Below are positions 1 through 8,491 of a stretch of DNA of 64,000 nucleotides, in pieces (positions within the stretch are counted from its first letter, which is position 1; each line of letters starts with the position of its first letter). Below the pieces are notes generated by a model, which was not told the DNA's origin, ran no database searches, and saw only the letters and a program-made list of their open reading frames with translations. The stretch comes from an uncultured Oscillospiraceae bacterium (GTDB taxonomy: Bacteria; Bacillota; Clostridia; Oscillospirales; Acutalibacteraceae): the NCBI GenBank assembly GCA_905192745.1, contig CAJJLZ010000001.1, positions 62,001 through 126,000 on the forward strand, read 5' to 3'. Both the position numbers and the translations under genes were made by a program.

Positions 1-1333
1 AGCGGCAGTCCGTCGCCCGCGCCGCCATAAACAGCGCGTGGCAGGGCTCCAGACGGTTTGGCAGAACATCCGCCGCCGCGACCCCGGCCGCCAGCACTCC
101 CAGACCGGCCAGCGGGGGAAGCCCTTCCGGAAGCAGCCGGAGGGTATCGTTTACTGGGTGAATGGTTCCCCACAGCGGTGCGGAGAAGCACGATTTGTAT
201 AATTCTTGGAGCTGTATACCGTAAGTATCGGATGTTGGGGAGGAATTAAGGCGTTTTCCGCCTTTTTTGGCCTTTTGCGCCTCCCGGAGATTTCGGTTCC
301 GGGAACTTTTATCGCCGGAAGAGTCCGAAAAGGGTGCGTCGCTTCGGCTTTTTTCCGCCGCCGGCAGAGAAAGGGCGGCGTACTCCCCGGCGGAAGCCTT
401 CCGCCGCCGAAGCAGGGCGAGAAAGTGTCCTTCTCCCCCGTCGCCGGGGAGGATGCGGCGGCAGTATGTCAGCGGAACGCCGGGATCGGGCAGTCCGGGT
501 GAAAAGGCGCGGACGGTTTCCCGGGAAAAACCGGGACGGCCGAAGGGGAGGGCGGCATCCAGCAATTCAAAATCCGGGTGCGCGGCGAGAAAACGGGCGA
601 TCAGGCACTCGTTTTCCTCCGGAGCGAAGGTGCAGGTGGAATATACCAGCCGTCCGCCGGGCGCGACCGCCCCGGCCGCCGCCCACAGGATCTCTTCCTG
701 CCGGGCGGCGCAGAGCCGGATATTGTCCTCGCTCCACTGTTCCAGCGCGGCGGGTTCCTTCCGGAACATCCCCTCGCCGGAACAGGGCGCGTCCACCAGC
801 ACCGCGTCGAAAAAGCCGGGCAGTCCGGCGCACAGGGAGGGCGCGTCCCGGCTGGATACCACCGCGCTGCGTACGCCGCACCGCTCGAGATTTTGCAGCA
901 GGGCCTGCGCCCGGGCGCGGACGTATTCGTTCGACCAGAGCAGCCCTTCCCCCTGCAGCGCGGCGGCGATCTGGGTGGATTTTCCGCCCGGCGCGGCGCA
1001 GAGATCCAGCACCCGTTCCCCCGGCCGGGGGGCGAGCAGGGTCACGGCCGAGGAGGCGGAGGGTTCCTGCATATAATAGGCCCCGGCATGGTGAAGGGGG
1101 TCGGCTCCCGCCCGGAAATCCGGATCGTCCAGATAAAAGCCGTCCGGCGCGAAGGGGGAAGGCGTCAGCTTTCCCGGAAAGAGGGCGGCCAGCCGTTCCG
1201 GGGAGCATTTCAGGGGGTTGGCCCGGACGCCCCGCCGCAGTGGGAGGGTATAGCTTTCATAAAAATCGGGGGCGGCGGCGCCCAGCAGGGCGTCCATCCG
1301 CCGGCGGAAGCCCGCCGGGAGGCCGTTTTCCAC
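1..1333 (-). CDS. RsmF/NOL1-NOP2-Sun family rRNA cytosine-C5 methyltransferase, 3' end cut by window
   Basis: About 444 codons are open on the minus strand and run off position 1, so the C-terminus is missing. The SAM-binding part shows LDLCAAPGGKST (around residue 105-116) and the family signature VDAPCSGEGMF near residue 180, which carries the TPC/PC-type cysteine used in the NOL1/NOP2/Sun m5C methyltransferases; YSTCTF follows near residue 240 with the second catalytic cysteine. After residue ~290 comes a charged linker and then an RsmF-like C-terminal segment (LWGTIHPVNDTLRLLPEG). The start is inferred: a GTG at 1333 preceded by AAAGGCGG about six bases upstream; there is no ATG in a better place. 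The expected role is 16S rRNA cytosine methylation in the cytoplasm. A promoter lies upstream (1399-1427). Family call is firm; exact rRNA position is inference. Confidence 0.9.
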   Translation of the reverse strand, partial: MENGLPAGFRRRMDALLGAAAPDFYESYTLPLRRGVRANPLKCSPERLAALFPGKLTPSPFAPDGFYLDDPDFRAGADPLHHAGAYYMQEPSASSAVTLLAPRPGERVLDLCAAPGGKSTQIAAALQGEGLLWSNEYVRARAQALLQNLERCGVRSAVVSSRDAPSLCAGLPGFFDAVLVDAPCSGEGMFRKEPAALEQWSEDNIRLCAARQEEILWAAAGAVAPGGRLVYSTCTFAPEENECLIARFLAAHPDFELLDAALPFGRPGFSRETVRAFSPGLPDPGVPLTYCRRILPGDGGEGHFLALLRRRKASAGEYAALSLPAAEKSRSDAPFSDSSGDKSSRNRNLREAQKAKKGGKRLNSSPTSDTYGIQLQELYKSCFSAPLWGTIHPVNDTLRLLPEGLPPLAGLGVLAAGVAAADVLPNRLEPCHALFMAARATDCR

Positions 1334-1398
1334 CGAATCCCGCCTTTCTGTTGAAAAATCCGCCGGAGCGGGACGCGATGTTCGTTCCGGCTGTTTTT

Positions 1399-1427
1399 AT
1401 TGTATCGGCAGCGGAGGCAAAATGCAA
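1399..1427 (-). promoter_or_regulatory. Sigma-A-type promoter for the rRNA methyltransferase
   Basis: Read on the minus strand, TTGCAT (1427-1422) and TACAAT (1404-1399) are separated by 17 bases. It lies about 65 bases upstream of the GTG start at 1333 and points into that gene. Confidence 0.6.
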
Positions 1428-1522
1428 CGATGATTTCACGATTTTGCGTATAAAGGGACAGGCTCTGGAAAGAATAGGCATGAAAGCCAATCAGGCTCAA
1501 AAGCATAGAAAGGATGAAACCC

Positions 1523-1978
1523 ATGGACGAGAAGAAACCGTGCGAAGGCCGGTCGGACGATACCGAGCTGCTAAAGGGGATTTATCAGGACGCCAAAATG
1601 GGGGAAGAAACGCTGAAGACCCTGCTGAAAGCTATCGAGAGCGGGCAGATCAAAAGTGATCTGCAGGCGCAGGCGGCGGGATATGCCGAGTTCTACGGCA
1701 AGGCGCAGAAGGAACTGGCCAAGCTCCACGCCGACCCGGAGGAGGTCGGTCCGCTGACCAAGGCGTCTTCCTATCTGGGGGTGAAGATGAACGCCATGAT
1801 GGACCGCAGTCCCTCCCATGTGGCGGAAATGACCATTCAGGGAAGCACGATGGGCATCGTCAGCACCACCGAAAGCCTGAATAAGCATCCCGATGCGGGG
1901 CGGGAGGCCAAACGGCTGGCAAACGACGTGCTGGCGTTCGAGCAGGAGAACATCGAGCGGATGAAAGCCTATCTGTAA
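1523..1978 (+). CDS. Small acidic helical protein of unknown function
   Basis: A 151-residue soluble protein with no signal peptide and no membrane segment. It is nearly all predicted helix, with heptad-like stretches (residues 15-75, then 85-150), a pattern seen in ferritin-like or DUF2383-type four-helix proteins, but I cannot assign a family. The second ATG (1523) is preferred over the one at 1514 because AAAGG at 1509-1513 sits nine bases before it and directly abuts the first. It stands alone: a divergent methyltransferase lies upstream and a strong terminator follows 17 bases after the stop. Similar short proteins are often annotated as hypothetical in clostridia (recollection, not checked). 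Confidence 0.75.
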   Translation: MDEKKPCEGRSDDTELLKGIYQDAKMGEETLKTLLKAIESGQIKSDLQAQAAGYAEFYGKAQKELAKLHADPEEVGPLTKASSYLGVKMNAMMDRSPSHVAEMTIQGSTMGIVSTTESLNKHPDAGREAKRLANDVLAFEQENIERMKAYL

Positions 1979-1995
1979 ATGGCACAAAACGCAGA

Positions 1996-2034
1996 AAAAC
2001 CGCCTGCGGGGCTTTCCTCCCCGCAGGCGGTTTT
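1996..2034. terminator. Bidirectional intrinsic terminator
   Basis: A 12 bp GC-rich stem (CCGCCTGCGGGG pairing with CCCCGCAGGCGG) is flanked by A4 on the left and T4 on the right, so it can end transcription from both the small gene on the plus strand and the sugar operon on the minus strand. Confidence 0.85.
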
Positions 2035-2049
2035 GTGCAGTTAACCGGC

Positions 2050-2889
2050 TTACAGCCGCGGAAGGGAAACCCATACGTCCGGGGTTTCCATCGCTTTGGC
2101 GCCGTATTCCAGAATGGTCATGATCTGCAGCGTTTCTTCGGCGGGTACGCGCGGAACGCCGTCCCGGAAGAAATCGGTGAGAACGTCCAGAAAATTGCGG
2201 TAGAAATCCGAATGGACGGTGACCTCCACCGGCCCTTTGTCCGTGTAGTTGGCGCCGATCGAAAAGTCCCAGGTGACCGACTGGCTCATCACCGCGCTTC
2301 GTCCATCCCGGAAACGGAGGACAAAAGAGGGCGCGGTGGGAGTGCCTGCGAACATGATTTTTTCAATGTCCGGCCCCATCAGGCAGACGATCGGTTCCAG
2401 CGAATGGATGCCGTAATTGCTGAACGCGCCGGGAGCGCGGCTGCACAGGTGGCTGAGACCGTCCTTCTCCAGCGCCATGTATTCCGTTGCGTACCGCAGG
2501 GCGGAGGTGGAGAAGAAGGGGGTGTGGTGGCGGTTCGCGTGATCGATGATCCGCTGGGCCGTGGCCCGTCCGACGGCGAAGGTTTTATCCACATAGGTGG
2601 GCTTGCCGCTGGCGAGCGGCAGGGCGCAGAGTTCTTCGTGCATCTCCGGATTGTCGGGGGACATGACGATCAGTCCGTCGCATTCTTCGATGACGTCTTC
2701 CATCCGCTCCCGCAGGGGAAACCCGCCCGCTTCGCAGCACAGGCGGTTGGGTTTTCCATCCGGCTTGTCGATTTTGGCCCAGGCGCAGGCGACCTGAATA
2801 TCGCCGTGGGAGACCTCCTTGAGCCATTTGGGGTAGTATTCCGCGTGATACTGGTCCAGATAATAATCGATCAGACCAATTTTCATCAT
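2050..2889 (-). CDS. Gfo/Idh/MocA-like protein with atypical nucleotide-binding end
   Basis: A 279-residue protein that keeps the Gfo/Idh/MocA plan: an N-terminal Rossmann-like half, ANRHHTP/FFSTSALRY-type core, and a C-terminal beta half. Residues 1-15 (MMKIGLIDYYLDQYH) lack the GxGxxG dinucleotide loop of ordinary family members, and the usual EKP lysine motif reads VDKT (about residue 103), so the lysine is kept but its surroundings are not. It may therefore be a non-catalytic or divergent oxidoreductase. It is the last gene of a three-gene minus-strand operon after a canonical Gfo/Idh/MocA protein (21-base gap) and a sugar isomerase-like protein. GGGAGGAAC provides the ribosome site. Substrate unknown. 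Confidence 0.8.
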   Translation of the reverse strand: MMKIGLIDYYLDQYHAEYYPKWLKEVSHGDIQVACAWAKIDKPDGKPNRLCCEAGGFPLRERMEDVIEECDGLIVMSPDNPEMHEELCALPLASGKPTYVDKTFAVGRATAQRIIDHANRHHTPFFSTSALRYATEYMALEKDGLSHLCSRAPGAFSNYGIHSLEPIVCLMGPDIEKIMFAGTPTAPSFVLRFRDGRSAVMSQSVTWDFSIGANYTDKGPVEVTVHSDFYRNFLDVLTDFFRDGVPRVPAEETLQIMTILEYGAKAMETPDVWVSLPRL

Positions 2890-2910
2890 GATGGGGTTCC
2901 TCCCGTGTGT

Positions 2911-3984
2911 TTAAAAACGGATTTCCTGATGGGTTTCCGAGGAATCATAGATCGCCTGCATGATCTGCGAGGAAAGGACGGCGCAGTCGATATTCGCCGC
3001 GGTCTTTTCGCCGGTGCGGATGCAGTCGAGGAAGCTGCGGATTTCCGCTTCGTAATGGTTATCCATGGCGAAGGTATACTGTTCGGTGACAAGAGCGCCG
3101 TTTTTCGCGGTGTACAGCTTGAAATCCTTGCCGTACTGCAGACGGACGCCGGCCTTATCTCCCATGAAATCCACAAACATTTCCTCTTCCCCGATGTTCT
3201 GTGCCCATGCGCCGTGCAGGGTGATAACCGGTCCGGTTTCCTGAGCGGCCCGGCGGGTGCGGATCAGCGCGGTGACCGAATCATCCACGTCGTAGGTGCC
3301 GTCCAGCTTGGGCGGGCCCGCCCACATGGAGGTGAAGGTGTAGCCGGGGATATCCCGGCCCAGACGGCAGAACGCCTCGCCGGTGACCGAGACGGGGGAG
3401 GGGTCGCCGCAGCAATACATAACCAGATCAAGAAAATGCACGCCCCAGTCGATCAGCGCGCCACCGCCCGCAACCGCCTTGGTGGTGAAATCGCCGCCGA
3501 GGCCGGGGATGGAACGGTGGGAGCGGAAGGATATGTAGACGTGGTATACGTCGCCCAGCTCACCGGCGTCGATCAGATCCTTGATCTTGTTTACCGCCGT
3601 GTTGAAGCGGTTGCACACGCCGATGTTCAGGGTGCGGCCGGTTTCATGCGCGGCCTTCTGCATTTCGAGGGCCTCGGGGCAGGTGCGCGCCGCCGGTTTT
3701 TCGCACAGGACATCCTTGCCGGCGCGCAGGAAGTCGATGGCGATTTTGGCGTGCATGTGGTTCGGCGTGCAGATGGAAACCGCGTCCACATCCTCCTTAT
3801 CCAGCAGGACGGTGTAATCGGTGACCGCTTCCCCGCCGAAGGCTTCCGCCGCGGCCTGAGCCCGTTCCGGGATGATATCGCAGAAATAGGTAATCTGAGT
3901 GTCCGGCATCTTCCGGTACGCGGGGATATGCGCCGAATTGGCAATGGTGCCGCAGCCGATGACGGCAATGCGTGTTTTTTCCAT
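2911..3984 (-). CDS. Gfo/Idh/MocA family NAD(P)-dependent oxidoreductase
   Basis: A 357-residue protein with a classic Rossmann start (IAVIGCGTIANSAHIPAY), the CTPNHMHAKIA segment and the CEKPAA motif that carries the catalytic lysine; the C-terminal half has the family beta sheet including GGALIDWGVHFLDLV, with the conserved D and H. Members oxidise or isomerise sugars, inositols and sugar derivatives using NAD(P). The ATG at 3984 is chosen because AAGGAG lies eight bases upstream; a GTG nine bases earlier overlaps that ribosome site. It sits between a sugar isomerase-like gene and a second, degenerate Gfo/Idh/MocA gene, so the three probably act on one carbohydrate. The exact substrate cannot be read from the sequence. 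Confidence 0.92.
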   Translation of the reverse strand: MEKTRIAVIGCGTIANSAHIPAYRKMPDTQITYFCDIIPERAQAAAEAFGGEAVTDYTVLLDKEDVDAVSICTPNHMHAKIAIDFLRAGKDVLCEKPAARTCPEALEMQKAAHETGRTLNIGVCNRFNTAVNKIKDLIDAGELGDVYHVYISFRSHRSIPGLGGDFTTKAVAGGGALIDWGVHFLDLVMYCCGDPSPVSVTGEAFCRLGRDIPGYTFTSMWAGPPKLDGTYDVDDSVTALIRTRRAAQETGPVITLHGAWAQNIGEEEMFVDFMGDKAGVRLQYGKDFKLYTAKNGALVTEQYTFAMDNHYEAEIRSFLDCIRTGEKTAANIDCAVLSSQIMQAIYDSSETHQEIRF

Positions 3985-4000
3985 GAAAAGCACTCCTTTT

Positions 4001-4861
4001 TTATCGATCGATGCGGGCTTTCAGAAAGTCCGCGGCCAGCCGGATATCTGCCAGAGGGTTTTCGCCGACCTCCCGTTCAATGGTCAGGAAGCCGTGATAG
4101 CCGATTTCGTCCAGCGCGGCGAGATAGGCGTCGAAATCCACCGAGCCCTGTCCGAGCGGAACCTCCTGAAAATACTCGTCCAGCCGCAGGTCCCCGATCC
4201 CGCCGTCGGCGAAGAAGCCGTATACCTCGACCGGATCGGATTTCTTCAGCATCCGGCCGTCCTTGGCGTGGGTGTGTACGATGTATTTTTTCAACCGATG
4301 GACCGCGGCGACCGGATCGTCGCCGGTGACCATCACCAGATTGGCGGGGTCGAGATTGACCGCAACCCCGTCGGAGGACAGGCTGTCCAGAAAGCCGCCC
4401 AGCCGTTCGGCCGGTTCGGAACCGGTTTCCACCGCGAAGCGGACGCCGGAACGGCAGGCGTACTCCGCCAATTGGTTGCAGGCCTCCTGCATGATCTGGT
4501 AGCGTTCGGCGGTACGATCCGCCGGAATGACCCCGATGTGGGTGGTGACTACCGGCGCGCCGAGCTGTACGGCCAGATCCACGATCCGTTTGGAACGTTC
4601 GATTTTCGCCGGATTCTCCTCCCGCCGTTCAAAGCCATGGCCGCCGAGGTCGCCGCAGAGGGCGGAAACCGCCAGACCGTTCTCTTCGAGAATACGGCGC
4701 TTTTCCGCGACGGCCGCGGGGGTCATGTTTTCCGGGGCCATTTCTCCCTCCACCGCGTACATCTGGACGCCGTCGGCGCCCAGCTTTGCGCAGGCCGCCA
4801 TACTTTCCGCGAAGGGAAGGCGCAGGCAGTCCGCGATTACGCCGATTTTCCATTTTTTCAT
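4001..4861 (-). CDS. Sugar phosphate isomerase/epimerase family TIM-barrel protein
   Basis: A 286-residue protein of the xylose-isomerase-like TIM barrel (AP_endonuc_2) superfamily. Metal and substrate residues of that family are recognisable: FAVETGSEPAERL (E near residue 144), NLDPANLV, YIVHTHAKDG (HxH near 195) and FLTIEREVG (E near 263). Relatives interconvert keto sugars, inosose or aldonate derivatives. It is the first gene of the operon, with AGAGGAGG upstream, and ends 16 bases before the next gene. An AraC regulator is encoded just upstream on the same strand, suggesting induction by the sugar. Family assignment is firm; reaction is inference. Confidence 0.88.
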   Translation of the reverse strand: MKKWKIGVIADCLRLPFAESMAACAKLGADGVQMYAVEGEMAPENMTPAAVAEKRRILEENGLAVSALCGDLGGHGFERREENPAKIERSKRIVDLAVQLGAPVVTTHIGVIPADRTAERYQIMQEACNQLAEYACRSGVRFAVETGSEPAERLGGFLDSLSSDGVAVNLDPANLVMVTGDDPVAAVHRLKKYIVHTHAKDGRMLKKSDPVEVYGFFADGGIGDLRLDEYFQEVPLGQGSVDFDAYLAALDEIGYHGFLTIEREVGENPLADIRLAADFLKARIDR

Positions 4862-4881
4862 AAAAAAAGCCTCCTCTCTTT

Positions 4882-4904
4882 ATTATAACCATACGACCAT
4901 TATA
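4882..4904 (-). promoter_or_regulatory. Candidate promoter region of the sugar operon (two -10-like boxes)
   Basis: Two TATAAT hexamers on the minus strand (4887-4882 and 4904-4899) lie 20-45 bases upstream of the operon start at 4861. Neither has a good -35 box 17 bases away, which would fit a promoter that needs an activator such as the adjacent AraC protein; this is inference. Confidence 0.35.
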
Positions 4905-4999
4905 AAAGAGAAAAGGCAATCCGGCTTTACCCGTTTTTTTAATGACGTTTTGCAGAAGATGAGAAGATTTCACGATCGGCAAAATACGGCTCTGCCAAT

Positions 5000-5872
5000 C
5001 TACCGGTCGGCTTCCGGTTCCCGGCGGGCGGCGAGGTACCGGCTGGGAGAAACGCCGTAATAGCGGGAAAAAGCCCGCGAAAAGGTGTGAATGGATTGAT
5101 AGCCCAGCTGTTCGGCGGTTTCGGTTACGCTGACGCCGCTTTCCAGCAGGGAGACCGCCCGGCCGAACAGGCGCATCTGGAAATACTCCGAGATCGACAT
5201 CCCCATCCGCCGGGAGAACAGCTGGGACAGATAGGAATAGCTGTAGCCGAAATCGTCGCCGATCCGGGACAGGTGTTCGAGCCGCAGTTGGGGAGAATCC
5301 AGCCGGCGGATAATGGCGTACAGAGTGTCCTCTGCCGAACGCGCGGGAATGACGGGCGCGTACCGCCGGCTTTTCTGCCCCAGAAAACGCCGGTAGGACT
5401 TCACCACGAGTTCGGTCAGATAGGCCGCGATCATGGGCAGGCGGTATTCCGAATCCTGCTCCAGTTCGCTGAAAATGGAGAAGAAGAGAACGGCGAGTTC
5501 GCCGCAGTCGGCCGTTACCCGCACGGAAGCCGCGTCGAACGCGCGGCGGACGGCGGTGTACGATTCGTCCCGGAAGCTGAAACCGACATACAGGTACCGC
5601 ACGGGGTCGGCGTCGTCCGATTCGATCAGATGGATATCCCCGGGGCGGTTGAGGACAAGATCCCCCGCCCGCACCCGCACGGCCTCGCCGCTGATCCGGA
5701 AAACCGCGTCTCCCGACAGGATCAGGGAAAGCTCATAGCAATCCTGATTATGCTCTCCCACCGTATTCTGGGGCCCGCAGGAAAGGTCCCCGATCTGGCA
5801 GATGGAAAAGCTGCCGCAGAGCAGGGGGGAGACGTAGAACAGATTATCGTAATGAAAACGCGCCTGTTCCAT
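5000..5872 (-). CDS. AraC family transcriptional regulator
   Basis: A 290-residue protein: an N-terminal cupin-like sensing domain (about 20-110; ELSLILSGDAVFRISG, GDLVLNRPGDIHLIE) and a C-terminal AraC DNA-binding domain (about 188-285) with two helix-turn-helix units, YSYSYLSQLFSRRMGMSISEY and the family signature VSVTETAEQLGYQSIHTFSRAF followed by GVSPSRY. It lies directly upstream of and in line with the sugar isomerase/Gfo-Idh operon and is likely its activator. GGAGAGG precedes the ATG. The N-terminal half clearly resembles that of the AraC protein at 25560-26513 (shared DNLF, G-LSC, H-Q-C-E-S, SG and RY-Y-GF-F spacing), so the two are paralogs. Confidence 0.93.
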   Translation of the reverse strand: MEQARFHYDNLFYVSPLLCGSFSICQIGDLSCGPQNTVGEHNQDCYELSLILSGDAVFRISGEAVRVRAGDLVLNRPGDIHLIESDDADPVRYLYVGFSFRDESYTAVRRAFDAASVRVTADCGELAVLFFSIFSELEQDSEYRLPMIAAYLTELVVKSYRRFLGQKSRRYAPVIPARSAEDTLYAIIRRLDSPQLRLEHLSRIGDDFGYSYSYLSQLFSRRMGMSISEYFQMRLFGRAVSLLESGVSVTETAEQLGYQSIHTFSRAFSRYYGVSPSRYLAARREPEADR

Positions 5873-5875
5873 TGA

Positions 5876-6142
5876 CTATCCTCTCCTTCGGGACCGGTCA
5901 GAATTATTCCGTCACATGGACACCGCAGGGAGCGCGGGGTGAAGAAACGGTAGAAATCCTCCAGCAGCGCGGGATGGGTATCCCGGTATTCCAGATGCGA
6001 ATCCCGGCTATGCCGGATTTTACGAAGCTCCTCCCATGTATAATCCTCCACATTTCCCAATTTGTCAAGGGAGTACCGTTCAATTTTCCGTTCCCGGAAG
6101 GCAATCCGCTGCGCGGAGATGTGTGCAGGAAAATCCGCCTGT
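5876..6142 (-). other. Gene-free stretch holding a possible gene remnant
   Basis: Between the bioD stop and the AraC start the minus strand has an open frame whose translation reads like real protein (for example EDYTWEELRKIRHS and LLEDFYRFFTPRS), but it has no start codon or ribosome site of its own inside the gap; the frame enters from within bioD. It could be the remains of a lost gene or chance. No terminator after bioD is evident. Confidence 0.25.
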
Positions 6143-6862
6143 TTATACCGTTGCCGCAGGGGAAAGAAGTACGGACGGGTCGAGCGGAAGCGCTTGCGCG
6201 CCCTTTTCCACACAGGCGAGGACCGGCAGACCGGTCAGCCGTTCGATCATCCGCCGGTTGTCCTCGTGCATCGTGTCGCCGGGACGAAAGCCGTTCAGGA
6301 GAAAGCCCGCGGTCCGGAAACCGTTTGCGCGGGCGTATTCCGCCGTCAGCACCGCCGCGTTGATGCTTCCCAGCCCGGAAGGGGCCACGATCAGGAGGGG
6401 AAAGCCGGTCAGGCGGATCACATCGGTCAGCATCCAGGGGGCGTCTCCATCCCGCAGAGGACAGACGATCCCGCCGCTCCCCTCGGCCACGACAAAGGGG
6501 AAGCGGGCCTTGGCCCGGCGGAAGGCGGCCTCCACCGCGGCGGGCTCGACGGGGCGGCCCTCCAGCCGGGCGGCCAGATGGGGGGAGAAGGCTTCCCGGT
6601 AGATATACGGCACGAATTCCGCCGGATCGCCCGGGATACCGGCCGTGCGGTATACCTCCGCCGCGTCGCCGGGGATCGGCCGGCCGTCTTTTGCCAAGGC
6701 CGCCCCGCTGAGGGCGGCCTTGAAGTAGCCCGCGTTTATCCCCTGCTCCCGCAGCCGTTTCACCAGCAGGGCGGTGACGTAGGTTTTTCCCACGTCGGTG
6801 CCGGTGCCGGTTACAAAAATTCCCCGCGGCCGCGCCGCTGGGTCCATAGCCCGTTCCGTCAT
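6143..6862 (-). CDS. bioD: Dethiobiotin synthetase BioD
   Basis: A 239-residue ATP-dependent carboxylase-type enzyme that closes the ureido ring of dethiobiotin from 7,8-diaminopelargonate and CO2. The P-loop GIFVTGTGTDVGKTYVTALL is at about residues 14-33, the catalytic lysine region GYFKAALSG at about 46, and VVAEGSGGI with the conserved E and GGI near 125. Its ATG overlaps the bioB stop by four bases (ATGA), so the two are translationally coupled. It is the last gene of the birA-bioY-bioB-bioD operon. The N-terminus carries an extra ~12 residues before the first strand, within normal variation. Confidence 0.95.
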   Translation of the reverse strand: MTERAMDPAARPRGIFVTGTGTDVGKTYVTALLVKRLREQGINAGYFKAALSGAALAKDGRPIPGDAAEVYRTAGIPGDPAEFVPYIYREAFSPHLAARLEGRPVEPAAVEAAFRRAKARFPFVVAEGSGGIVCPLRDGDAPWMLTDVIRLTGFPLLIVAPSGLGSINAAVLTAEYARANGFRTAGFLLNGFRPGDTMHEDNRRMIERLTGLPVLACVEKGAQALPLDPSVLLSPAATV

Positions 6863-7830
6863 TCCGCGCTCACCTCAAACCCCAGCTCCCGCGCCATGGC
6901 CGTATCCTCATCGATCCCAACCCCGGCAGTGGTGAGCATATCCCCGGTGATGGCGGCGTTCGCCCCCGCGCGGAACACCCGCCGTCCCCGGTCGGGGAGC
7001 AGGCCGCGCCCGCCCGCAAGACGGATTTCCGCCTTCGGCAGGAGAAAGCGGAAAACGGCGGCGGCCCGGCACACCTCCTCCTTGGAAAGGAGGGGACGCC
7101 CGGCGAGGGGGGTGCCGGGGATGGGATTCAGCACATTGAGCGGGATGGAACGGATCCCCAGTTCCCGCAGTTCCAGCGCCAGATCCACCCGGTCCTCCTC
7201 CGTCTCACCCAGCCCCAGAATGCCGCCGCTGCACACCGTCAGTCCGGCCCGCTGCGCGTCCCGGATGGTGCGAAGCTTGTCGTCGTAGGTGTGGGTGGTG
7301 CAGACGGAGGGGAAAAAGCGGCGGGAGGTTTCCAGATTGTTGTGATACCGGGTGACGCCCGCCGCTTTCAGGGCGCAAAGCTGTTCAAAGGACAGCAGCC
7401 CGTGGGAGGCGCAGAGCGCGATACCGCCCGCGTCCCGCATCCGGCGGTAGCTTTCGCACAGTGCGGCGGTTTCCCCGTCGCTCAGACGGCGGCCGGAGGT
7501 GACCACCGAATACCGCAGCACCCCCTTGCGGGCGTTGTATGCCGCGCCCTCCAGCAGCCGGTCCCCGTCCAGCAGGGGATAGCTCTCCACCCCGGCGGGG
7601 TAATGGCAGGACTGAGCGCAGTAGCGGCAATCCTCCGTACACCGGCCGCTTTTACCGTTGACGATGGTGCACAGGTCGAAGCGGTTCCCGCAGAAGTGCG
7701 CCCGCAGCTCGTCCGCCGCCTCAAAAAGCGTGTTGGGTTCCGGAGTCCGGAGAAGAGCGAGCGCTTCGCCGCGGGTCAGGGATTCCCCGGCCAGCACCTT
7801 GCGTTTACAGGCCTTGATTATATTCGACAT
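6859..7830 (-). CDS. bioB: Biotin synthase BioB
   Basis: A 323-residue radical SAM enzyme that inserts sulfur into dethiobiotin. The [4Fe-4S] binding motif CTEDCRYCAQS (CxxxCxxC) is near residue 57-67 and the family features YHNNLETS, GGILGLGET and NVLNPIPGTPL follow in order; the C-terminal FRAGANAAITGDML segment is also typical. Residue spacing and length match the family. The start at 7830 is chosen because AAGGAAGGGAG precedes it; upstream sequence in frame is not conserved. It follows bioY by 31 bases and overlaps bioD by four. Regulated with the operon by BirA. Confidence 0.96.
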   Translation of the reverse strand: MSNIIKACKRKVLAGESLTRGEALALLRTPEPNTLFEAADELRAHFCGNRFDLCTIVNGKSGRCTEDCRYCAQSCHYPAGVESYPLLDGDRLLEGAAYNARKGVLRYSVVTSGRRLSDGETAALCESYRRMRDAGGIALCASHGLLSFEQLCALKAAGVTRYHNNLETSRRFFPSVCTTHTYDDKLRTIRDAQRAGLTVCSGGILGLGETEEDRVDLALELRELGIRSIPLNVLNPIPGTPLAGRPLLSKEEVCRAAAVFRFLLPKAEIRLAGGRGLLPDRGRRVFRAGANAAITGDMLTTAGVGIDEDTAMARELGFEVSAE

Positions 7831-7861
7831 GGCGTTTTCTCCCTTCCTTTTCTTCAGCTCT

Positions 7862-8449
7862 TCAGCCGGGATACCGGGCGATTTTTGCCCGGTCCATCCG
7901 GCGGCCGGCCAGCGCGGCTGCCGCGCAGAGCAGGAGGTCGCCCGGCATATCCAGCGGGAAGCAGGACAGCAGGATGACCCACAGGGAGGCGGGCGTGTCA
8001 AGGACGAAGTTCAGAATGACGTATTTATACGCGATCCCCATCGCATAGGTCACGGCGAAACCGCCGAGAGCCGCCAGAAAAAAGGAAAACCAGGTGGATT
8101 TCCGCATCCGGCGGCAGAGTGCGCCGGTGACAAAGGCGGCGGCAATGAAGCCAAGCAGGTAGCCGAAGCTGGGGCGCAGGACATACCCGATTCCGCCGCC
8201 CGCCGCGAAGATCGGCACCCCGATGAGCCCCAGCGCGACATAGACCGCGACCGACAGCGCGCCCAGCCTGGGGCCGAGCAGCATCCCCGCGAGCACTACG
8301 AAAAAGAACTGTAAGGTAAAATAATCCATAAAGGGCACCGGAATCTGAATAAACGCGCCCGCCGCCACCAACGCGGTGAACAGGGCGCAGAGCGCAAGAT
8401 GGACGGTGGAAAGCCGTCGGCTGGATTTTTTAGCAGCGTTGTTTTCCAT
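7862..8449 (-). CDS. bioY: Biotin transporter BioY (ECF S-component)
   Basis: A 195-residue hydrophobic protein with about six membrane segments, starting near residue 15. It carries the BioY hallmarks: ALFTALVAAGAFIQIP at the first helix, GPRLGALSVAVYVALGLIG, and GGGIGYVLRPSFGYLLGF with the conserved arginine-proline segment. BioY binds biotin in the membrane and works alone or with the shared EcfAAT energising module, which is not in this window. Placement between birA and bioB under a BirA operator supports the function. Confidence 0.95.
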   Translation of the reverse strand: MENNAAKKSSRRLSTVHLALCALFTALVAAGAFIQIPVPFMDYFTLQFFFVVLAGMLLGPRLGALSVAVYVALGLIGVPIFAAGGGIGYVLRPSFGYLLGFIAAAFVTGALCRRMRKSTWFSFFLAALGGFAVTYAMGIAYKYVILNFVLDTPASLWVILLSCFPLDMPGDLLLCAAAALAGRRMDRAKIARYPG

Positions 8450-8491
8450 AACGAATCGTTCCTTTCTATTGAGCCTTTCAGGGAGGGGATA

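Noticed and set aside
2035..4329. A 764-codon open frame on the plus strand
   Set aside because: It is antisense to three clear enzyme genes with family motifs; composition is that of a reverse-strand shadow.
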